Assembly: GCF_000328665.1 (NCBI RefSeq)
Contig: NC_019977.1
Span: 1,240,001 to 1,304,000 of the forward strand
From: Methanomethylovorans hollandica DSM 15978
GTDB taxonomy: Archaea; Halobacteriota; Methanosarcinia; Methanosarcinales; Methanosarcinaceae
Reading direction: 5' to 3'
Length of the DNA stretch: 64,000 bases
The translations under genes and the position numbers were made by a program. The stretch's first letter is position 1, and each line of letters starts with the position of its first letter. Shown here piece after piece: positions 57,874-64,000 of the stretch. Under the pieces are notes generated by a model. That model was given only the letters and a program-made list of their open reading frames with translations, ran no database searches and was not told the origin of the DNA.

Positions 57874-59124
57874 ATTTTAATAAAGATACCTTATGACCAG
57901 GAACATATTGACCTGGATGTCACTATTCCTCACGAGATTATTACTCCGACCCATGTAAAGGTCGACAACGAGTCCGAAATAATAGTTCAGGCTCTGGAGG
58001 AACCTGTTGGGATGGAGTCTTTTGCCAGTTTTACAAGCAAGAGCGATAAGTTACTGGTCCTTGTGAACGATGCCACCCGCCCCACTCCCACATCAAAGGT
58101 GCTCAGAGCACTATATCCTCTTTTAAAAGATCATCCTGATGTAAAATTTCTGATCGCCACCGGAGCACACAGAGGACCTACAGATGATGAGCTGAGATAT
58201 ATATTTGGTGAACTGCTTGACGAATTCCGCAACATTATACATGTGCATGATGCACGTAAAGATGAAGATATGGTATATCTGGGAGAATCAAGTAACGGAA
58301 CCGAGATGTATCTGAATAGGCTTGTAACTGAAACCAAGAACATCCTCGTGATAGGAAGTGTGGAACCACATTACTTTGCAGGCTATACCGGAGGCCGAAA
58401 GTCCTTCCTTCCCGGGGTTGCTGCCTACAAAACCATTGAAATGAACCACATGCATGCTCTTTCAGACAAAGCTTCTCCACTTGCTCTGGAAGGAAATCCG
58501 GTAGCAGAGGATATGGAAGATGCCATGAAAGTATTGAAGGACCTGCGCATATTCTCCATACAGACTGTCCTGACAGCGGATCATGGACTATACGCCATGG
58601 TAGCAGGGGATCTCAAACTGTCTTTTGAGCTTGCAGTGAAAAAGGCAAATGAGGTTTTCTGTACTCCCTGCAGACAAAGAGGGAACATAGTCCTGACAGT
58701 AGCTCCTTATCCCATGGATATCGACCTGTACCAGTCCCAGAAAGCTCTGGAAAACGGAAAGCTGGCACTGGAACAAGGCGGGATCATAATACTTGTTTCA
58801 AAATGCAGGGATGGAGTCGGAGACGACACTTTCCTTAAACTGCTTTGCTGTGCCCAGACTCCAGAGGATGTTATGCAGAAGATAGCTGAAGGATACAAGC
58901 TTGGTTATCATAAAGCTGCCAAGATGGTACAAATAGGAATGCATGCCCAGATGTGGGCAGTCTCAGACCTTGATACCGATACCCTGAAAATGGCCAGACT
59001 TAAGCCTCACACAGACCTTCAAGAAACCTTTGATATGGCGATAGCTACCATCCGCGCTAAAGGCAAGGAACCATATGCGGTGATCCTGCCACAGGGCAGC
59101 CTGACAGTGCCTCTTGTCAAATGA
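57874..59124 (+). CDS. larA: LarA-type nickel-dependent racemase
   Basis: About 416 residues if begun at 57874. LarA racemases interconvert lactate or other 2-hydroxyacids using a nickel-pincer cofactor. NDATRPTP, IATGAHRGPTDDE, EPHYFAGYTGGRKSFLPG and NHMHAL are the expected motifs. The first ATG (58012) would remove the first ~46 residues, yet the upstream codons clearly encode the LarA N-terminus (IKIPYDQEHIDLDVTIPHE). In that frame only GGA GAG ATC ATC ATT TTA ATA lie between TAA (57859-57861) and this region. AGGAGAG at 57861-57867 suggests initiation at ATT 57874 or a nearby ATC. Confidence 0.82.
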   Translation: MLIKIPYDQEHIDLDVTIPHEIITPTHVKVDNESEIIVQALEEPVGMESFASFTSKSDKLLVLVNDATRPTPTSKVLRALYPLLKDHPDVKFLIATGAHRGPTDDELRYIFGELLDEFRNIIHVHDARKDEDMVYLGESSNGTEMYLNRLVTETKNILVIGSVEPHYFAGYTGGRKSFLPGVAAYKTIEMNHMHALSDKASPLALEGNPVAEDMEDAMKVLKDLRIFSIQTVLTADHGLYAMVAGDLKLSFELAVKKANEVFCTPCRQRGNIVLTVAPYPMDIDLYQSQKALENGKLALEQGGIIILVSKCRDGVGDDTFLKLLCCAQTPEDVMQKIAEGYKLGYHKAAKMVQIGMHAQMWAVSDLDTDTLKMARLKPHTDLQETFDMAIATIRAKGKEPYAVILPQGSLTVPLVK

Positions 59125-59301
59125 CGGGACCTATGTGCTCTCTCTTTTGTCGGGAGCCATAACTTTTTCAAGGCTATTTTATATACATGGGTTCTGTTAT
59201 TCTAAGTAACTGAAGCAATGATACGGTTTTGCTGATCCCCTAATTTTATAGCAGTGGGTTTGCATTCAAGAAAGATTGCAGGATCAAAGTGATTAATTAA
59301 T

Positions 59302-60906
59302 ATGACTAAATTTGAGAGTTTCAAAGCATTCAATCTATCCCAGAGCATGCTGGATGTTCTGGAAAAGAAAGGTTTTTTCAAGCCCACTCCCATCCAGATA
59401 CATGTGATCCCTCCCCTAATGAAAGGAGACAGGGATATTATCGGTCAGGCGCAAACAGGTACAGGCAAGACTGCTGCATTTGGCATACCCATTATTGAGA
59501 AACTGAAAGCAAATACAGGTTCCATACAGGCTTTAGTCCTCACCCCTACAAGAGAACTGGCACTTCAGGTGTCTTTAGAACTTGAATCTCTCAAAGGTGA
59601 TAAGGACATTACAGTAGTGCCTTTATATGGTGGCCAGACTATCAAGAACCAGCTTAAAATATTAAAATCCGGAGCCGACATAGTGGTAGGTACTCCGGGA
59701 AGGATTATCGACCATCTGAAAAAAGGGAACATAAAACTGGATTCGATCTCCTATCTTGTACTTGATGAAGCTGATGAAATGCTTAACATGGGTTTCATAG
59801 AAGAAGTTAAGGAGGTCTTCAGGAGCACAAATGAGAACAAGCAAATGCTGCTTTTCTCAGCAACCATGCCCACTCCTATACTAAAGCTCGCTAAAAAGCA
59901 CATGAGGAACCATGACTTTGTTTCGGTGTCACAGGACGACCTCATTGCAGAGTTCACTGATCAGGTCTACTTGGAACTTGCGGAAGAGCAAAAGTTTGAG
60001 GCTTTATGCAGGCTTATAGACATAAACTATGGTTTTTACGGGCTTGTCTTCTGTAATACTAAAAGTGATACAATTGACATATCCCGGAGACTGACTGAAA
60101 GAGGCTATGCTGCTGATGCTCTTAATGGGGATCTTACCCAGGATCAGAGGGAAGGCATTCTTAAGAAGTTCAGAACCCAGGGGCTCAATATTCTTGTGGC
60201 TACAGATGTAGCTGCAAGAGGAATAGACGTATTGGAACTCACTCATGTGATCAATTATTCCTTACCTCAGGATGCCGAGTCCTATGTCCACAGGATAGGC
60301 CGCACAGGCAGAGCCGGAAAACAGGGTACTGCGATCACATTTGTTACCCCCGCTGATTCAAGACGGTTCGAATCTTTCGTAAGAACTGCAAATGCTGATG
60401 TCAGGAAGGAAAAGCTGCCATCTGCAAAAGAGGTTGTAACTGCCCGTACTAAAAATTTTAAATATGATGTCGGAGAGATCATCAAAACCGGAGAGTACCA
60501 GGATTTCCTGAAAATGGCGAACGAACTGCTGGACAGACACCAAGCCAGTACTGTGGTTGCGTCCCTTCTTAAATATTATTTCCAGAATACTCTGAAAGAA
60601 GAGCATTATCCTGAACCTGATGCCGACAGTTCAAAGGCAGATACTGGAAAGATACGACTTTTTGTAGCCATAGGCGATTATGAAGGTATGACCCCTGAAA
60701 AAATGCCAGAGTTCCTGAGCAGGGAATCAGGTATAAATGATCTGCAACTTGAGACCATTGAAGTGTTCTCCAAGTTCTCTTTTATCACAGTTTCAAAAAA
60801 TCAGGCTGATATGCTGCTTAAGAGATTTGCCGATATGAGAAAACGGAACCGGCCCTTCGTGGAACTGGCAATGAACAGTAATGTAAGGGATAACAGGAAG
60901 AAATAA
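59302..60906 (+). CDS. DEAD-box RNA helicase (CsdA/DbpA-like)
   Basis: 534 residues. AQTGTGKTA (motif I), PTRELA (Ia), VLDEADEML (II), SAT (III) and HRIGRTGRAG (VI) are complete. The C-terminal segment (about 450-530; IRLFVAIGDYEGMTPEKMPEFL) matches the DbpA-type RNA-binding domain. It probably unwinds RNA in ribosome assembly or mRNA turnover, often in cold adaptation. It stands alone. Confidence 0.93.
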   Translation: MTKFESFKAFNLSQSMLDVLEKKGFFKPTPIQIHVIPPLMKGDRDIIGQAQTGTGKTAAFGIPIIEKLKANTGSIQALVLTPTRELALQVSLELESLKGDKDITVVPLYGGQTIKNQLKILKSGADIVVGTPGRIIDHLKKGNIKLDSISYLVLDEADEMLNMGFIEEVKEVFRSTNENKQMLLFSATMPTPILKLAKKHMRNHDFVSVSQDDLIAEFTDQVYLELAEEQKFEALCRLIDINYGFYGLVFCNTKSDTIDISRRLTERGYAADALNGDLTQDQREGILKKFRTQGLNILVATDVAARGIDVLELTHVINYSLPQDAESYVHRIGRTGRAGKQGTAITFVTPADSRRFESFVRTANADVRKEKLPSAKEVVTARTKNFKYDVGEIIKTGEYQDFLKMANELLDRHQASTVVASLLKYYFQNTLKEEHYPEPDADSSKADTGKIRLFVAIGDYEGMTPEKMPEFLSRESGINDLQLETIEVFSKFSFITVSKNQADMLLKRFADMRKRNRPFVELAMNSNVRDNRKK

Positions 60907-60948
60907 ACTGCCTATGGCGACTCAGATCCCATCTTGTCAGAAAATTTT

Positions 60949-62043
60949 TTAGTAACTTTTTTCTTTATACTCCCTGAGTTTTCGGGGACTGACTTGCATT
61001 CCTTTGTATTTTTTCTTTTCAAGTCTTTTCAGTCCTATTTCTGTCTTTTCTGACTGGAATGCAAGTTCTGCATTCAATTTATGGTAACTGTCCACTCTTT
61101 CCTTTGCAATGCTTCCTTCCTGGACTGCTTTTTGGACCGCACACCCCGGTTCCTGATCATGTGTACAGTCTTTGAAACGACACTTTTCAGCTACTCTGAC
61201 AATATCAAAAAAAGCTTTTTCTAACCCATCGTAACTATCCCCGAGCTGGATCTCCCGGATACCCGGATTATCAATAATTACTCCTCCGTTTGGTAGCAGG
61301 AATAATTGCCTTACTGTGGTTGTATGTCTACCTTTTTCATCATCTTCCCGGATATCCTTTGTTTTCTGGACAGATTCATCAAATAATGCGTTTATCAGTG
61401 TGGATTTTCCAACACCTGATGATCCTACAAGTGCCACAGTTTTACCTGGCGCAATATAATTCTCAAGTTTATCCAGACCTGCTTTTGAAAGGGCACTGAT
61501 AGCAATAACAGGAACATCACCTGCAATAGTTCTTATTTTATCAACAGCTTCAGTGGGTTTATCTGTAAGGTCTGCCTTATTCAGTACAATTACCGGTTTT
61601 GCACCCGATGCATATACAACCGTGAGGTAGCGTTCAATTCTTCGCAGGTTAAGGTCTTTTCCTGTTGCTGTTATAATAAAAATAGTATCTATATTTGCAG
61701 CAATTACCTGCTCTTCATTGTTATCGCCTGCAGCGCCTCTTGAAAGACATGTTTTTCGGGGTAAGACATTGACTATTATGTAAGAATTAATTTCTTCCTG
61801 GTTAAGCAAAACAACAAAATCGCCCACTACAGGCTGTTTACCAATTCGTAAAAGTGCACCGGATAATCCGGCTTTGATGATGGTGCCTGAAATGAGAACT
61901 TCCCAGTTGGTTTTATGTCTTGACACAATTCTTCCGGCTATGTACGGATCTTTGTAGACAGAAAAAGCTGATTCAAGTGCTTCATCCCATCCCGGAATTG
62001 TTGTCTTGTCAGCAAGATCTGAACATATTGGAAGTGAAGGCAT
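60949..62043 (-). CDS. rsgA: Ribosome small subunit GTPase RsgA
   Basis: 364 residues from ATG at 62043; a TTG at 62052 would add three. An N-terminal OB fold is followed by a circularly permuted GTPase in the order NKADL (G4), SALSKAGLD (G5), [12 protein letters not shown] (G1) and DNPGIRE (G3), then a zinc motif [14 protein letters not shown]. RsgA matures the small ribosomal subunit and is mainly bacterial; many Methanosarcinales carry it, probably by old transfer. Confidence 0.92.
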   Translation of the reverse strand: MPSLPICSDLADKTTIPGWDEALESAFSVYKDPYIAGRIVSRHKTNWEVLISGTIIKAGLSGALLRIGKQPVVGDFVVLLNQEEINSYIIVNVLPRKTCLSRGAAGDNNEEQVIAANIDTIFIITATGKDLNLRRIERYLTVVYASGAKPVIVLNKADLTDKPTEAVDKIRTIAGDVPVIAISALSKAGLDKLENYIAPGKTVALVGSSGVGKSTLINALFDESVQKTKDIREDDEKGRHTTTVRQLFLLPNGGVIIDNPGIREIQLGDSYDGLEKAFFDIVRVAEKCRFKDCTHDQEPGCAVQKAVQEGSIAKERVDSYHKLNAELAFQSEKTEIGLKRLEKKKYKGMQVSPRKLREYKEKSY

Positions 62044-62150
62044 ATATATCAAGAATTCTTTTCCGGGTATCCTTAAGTAATTTGCGGCAGATTATTTTAA
62101 ACCCAATTTGACATATGCCTAGACCAAAAGAACTTTAATATATTTTCATC

Positions 62151-62390
62151 ATGTCCCTTTATGGTAACATAATCAATCCAGATGACCTTCTTGATGTACA
62201 GATGGAACTTGCTGACATTTCCCGCGAAGGTGGTACCCTTTTTGTCAAAGAATATAGGATAAGAACAAAGTCAGGAGAGCAGAGGTGGGTGGAAGAGCAG
62301 ACGTTCATCCAGCGTAACGATGCAGGAATTGTGACCCATTACCAGGGTGTCATCCAAGATATTACAGCAAGAAAGAAAAGCGGAAACTAA
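62151..62390 (+). CDS. Orphan PAS-domain fragment
   Basis: 79 residues: INPDDLLDVQMELADISREGG, KEYRIRTKSGEQRWVEEQTFIQRNDAGIVTHYQGVIQDITARKK. This is the second half of a PAS_3 fold with its PAC motif, as found inside sensor kinases. No kinase or first half of the PAS fold adjoins, so it is probably the remnant of a deleted sensor gene, though a single-domain protein is possible. Confidence 0.5.
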   Translation: MSLYGNIINPDDLLDVQMELADISREGGTLFVKEYRIRTKSGEQRWVEEQTFIQRNDAGIVTHYQGVIQDITARKKSGN

Positions 62391-62465
62391 ATGAAATATT
62401 CAAAAACTTGTCTGATCTCTTAAGCCTAAAACTTCCTAATAGGCACTTTTAGACACTGTGTGTCC

Positions 62466-63494
62466 CTAGTTATGATTTGCTACATACTCTTCGTGGAACA
62501 TCCTGACAACCAGCAGGAAATAAGATAGCAAAAGCGGCCCCACCACCAAACCAATGAGTCCGAACAGGTTGATACCAATGATAATACCCAGCAGAGAGAT
62601 CATGGGATGAAGGGAACCAAGTTTTTTTTGAATGAACGGCCTTACAAAGTTGTCCATGGTACTTACCAGAATTCCTGCAATGAGAATACCCACTGCAGCA
62701 AAGTAATCTTGCTGAAGGAGCTGGATAATGACTGCAGGAATCCATACGACCGTGGCGCCTACTAGGGGGATGAAGGACAAAAGCGCTGCAAGAGCACCCC
62801 AGAGGATTGCACCCTGTATACCCAGCAAGAGAAAGGCTACAGTGAGCAGCCCTCCCTGGATAATAGCTATAATGAGGGAAGAAACAAGAGTGGTTTTGAC
62901 GATCACTCTGAACTCTTCCAGAAGTTTGTCAGAATTTTCCCTGTTGAAGGGAATAGCTGAATATACACTCTTCACAAAATCCGAATCTTCTTCTGTGAAA
63001 AGATAATACAAAAGGAAGGACATTATAGTGAATTCTATTAAACGCTGGCCTATACTTTGTACCGCACTAAGCAGCATCACACTACTATAATTGGCAATGG
63101 CAGAAGCCACTTCTATGACCTTTGTCTTTATATCAAGATTTATAGGCAATTGTTCAAGATGCAGGTTCTCCAGGAAACTGCGCACAACTTCAGCATAGAT
63201 AGGAATGGAGTTGATATACTGTAAAACGTTCTGTATTTCCGTGGCTATGGTAGATATCAGGAAATATAAAGGCACCAGTATGAGAACGAAGGATAGGAAA
63301 ATGGTCATAAGAGCGGAAATGCTTCTTGATAAATGACCCCTCCTGACCATAAAATGATATAAGGGACGCAGGATTACAAAGATTATGAATGCTCCCAGGA
63401 ATGCATTGATATATGGCAACAGAGCATGTATAAGCACAGCTGCGAGCACAGCCAACATCAAAAGCGCCATTGCCATCTTAAAGGGGCGTTCCAT
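62466..63494 (-). CDS. AI-2E/PerM family membrane transporter
   Basis: 342 residues with about eight membrane helices. ILRPLYHF near the N-terminus and the C-terminal GALAALLSFIPLVGATVVWIPAVI and HPMISLLGIIIGINLFGLIGLVVGPLL are family signatures. Members export signalling molecules or run ion antiport. The substrate is unknown. Confidence 0.88.
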   Translation of the reverse strand: MERPFKMAMALLMLAVLAAVLIHALLPYINAFLGAFIIFVILRPLYHFMVRRGHLSRSISALMTIFLSFVLILVPLYFLISTIATEIQNVLQYINSIPIYAEVVRSFLENLHLEQLPINLDIKTKVIEVASAIANYSSVMLLSAVQSIGQRLIEFTIMSFLLYYLFTEEDSDFVKSVYSAIPFNRENSDKLLEEFRVIVKTTLVSSLIIAIIQGGLLTVAFLLLGIQGAILWGALAALLSFIPLVGATVVWIPAVIIQLLQQDYFAAVGILIAGILVSTMDNFVRPFIQKKLGSLHPMISLLGIIIGINLFGLIGLVVGPLLLSYFLLVVRMFHEEYVANHN

Positions 63495-63616
63495 ACGTGG
63501 TATTATGCACGAATAGTATAAAATAGTAACAGTTAGCCTGAAATAATTTGACTAAAAATAGTTGCATTGGAATAGAAATAAAGGAACGCAGAACACTGCG
63601 ATCCTTATGATGCGGT

Positions 63617-64000
63617 TTATTTGCTTTTTTCCTCCGTTTCCAGTACTTTCATAGTGATCTTCATGACAGAATCGGGATTAAGGGATATGGAGTCTATGCC
63701 TTCCTTTACAAGGAACTCTGCAAATTCCGGATAATCGCTGGGTGCCTGGCCACATAGTCCACTATGCTTTCCATTGCGTTTAGCTCCCTGTATTGCCATG
63801 GAGACAATTTTCATAACACCAGGATCCCTTTCGTCAAAGGAGGTGGCAAGGATCTCAGAATCCCTGTCAACTCCCAGGGTAAGCTGGGTAAGATCATTGG
63901 AGCCTATGGAGAAACCATCGAAGTACTTGCTGAACTCGTCCACGAGCAGGATGTTGTTAGGTATCTCGCACATGACATAGACCTGCAGATCGTTCTCTCC
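63617..64000 (-). CDS. ppsA: Phosphoenolpyruvate synthase, C-terminal part (runs off window)
   Basis: 127 codons visible, frame open at the window end. [32 protein letters not shown] and [32 protein letters not shown] are the C-terminal PEP-utilising TIM-barrel motifs, with the active-site Cys in GLCGQ. The enzyme makes PEP from pyruvate and ATP for gluconeogenesis. Confidence 0.93.
   Translation of the reverse strand, partial: GENDLQVYVMCEIPNNILLVDEFSKYFDGFSIGSNDLTQLTLGVDRDSEILATSFDERDPGVMKIVSMAIQGAKRNGKHSGLCGQAPSDYPEFAEFLVKEGIDSISLNPDSVMKITMKVLETEEKSK

Overview
The window is from a methylotrophic methanogenic archaeon, most likely of the family Methanosarcinaceae (Methanolobus, Methanomethylovorans or Methanococcoides type; the genus is not certain). 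The evidence is a corrinoid protein/methyltransferase fusion, a MtaA/MtbA-like CoM methyltransferase, a RamA-type corrinoid activator with two Fe-S clusters and an Msr-type regulator, together with archaeal core genes: TFB, Gar1, aIF-1A, FEN-1, Trm5 and a TRAM protein.

Region 1 (1-13.7 kb). After a partial gene, two doubtful small ORFs and a broken-looking Doc toxin gene comes a one-directional (minus-strand) methyl-transfer locus. In order of transcription it holds a PAS/GAF sensor kinase-like protein with degenerate catalytic boxes, an Msr-like regulator, a corrinoid/methyltransferase fusion, a hydantoinase/oxoprolinase-like ASKHA ATPase overlapping a divergent group II chaperonin gene by 4 bp, a MtaA-like methyltransferase, a RamA-like activase and a small Cys-rich DUF6951-like protein. 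The fusion and ramA genes share an ungapped 46-bp promoter element. My reading is a dedicated methyl-substrate system in which an ASKHA ATPase and a chaperonin serve the corrinoid enzyme. This is the strongest candidate for an undescribed system here.

Region 2 (13.7-25.4 kb) is an AT-rich accessory island. It holds transposase, IstB and AlbA_2-type fossils, a MITE, and a SIR2-helical-repeat protein convergent with a NUDIX hydrolase; that pair is bracketed by two relics of the same transposase. Next comes an element of about 6.3 kb flanked by two identical tRNA-Thr(CGT) genes. It carries a tyrosine integrase, two integrase fossils, an origin-like zone full of repeats, and one large cargo gene encoding a membrane-Mrr nuclease-TPR protein.

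Region 3 (25.4-34 kb) is mainly housekeeping: a nitroreductase, Trm5 with a LysE exporter, TFB with Gar1, FEN-1, and an ATPase/MscS channel pair. Region 4 (34-47.2 kb) is a surface-polysaccharide and glycosylation cluster: a Wzm/Wzt ABC exporter, a coiled-coil methyltransferase, three GT4 enzymes, a large membrane glycosyltransferase with a His/Asn microsatellite, a flippase-like protein, a SAM methyltransferase and a GT2. Region 5 (47.2-64 kb) is mixed: an FKBP, a COG0523 GTPase, a complete MEDS-PAS-GAF histidine kinase that is a paralogue of the one in region 1, a sugar-dehydrogenase-like propeller, an ABC1 kinase, an Fcy1-like deaminase, a lipoprotein acetolactate decarboxylase, TRAM, aIF-1A, a LarA racemase with no ordinary start codon, a DEAD-box helicase, RsgA, an AI-2E-type permease and the 3' end of PEP synthase. 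All names come from motif recognition by eye; no database search was run.
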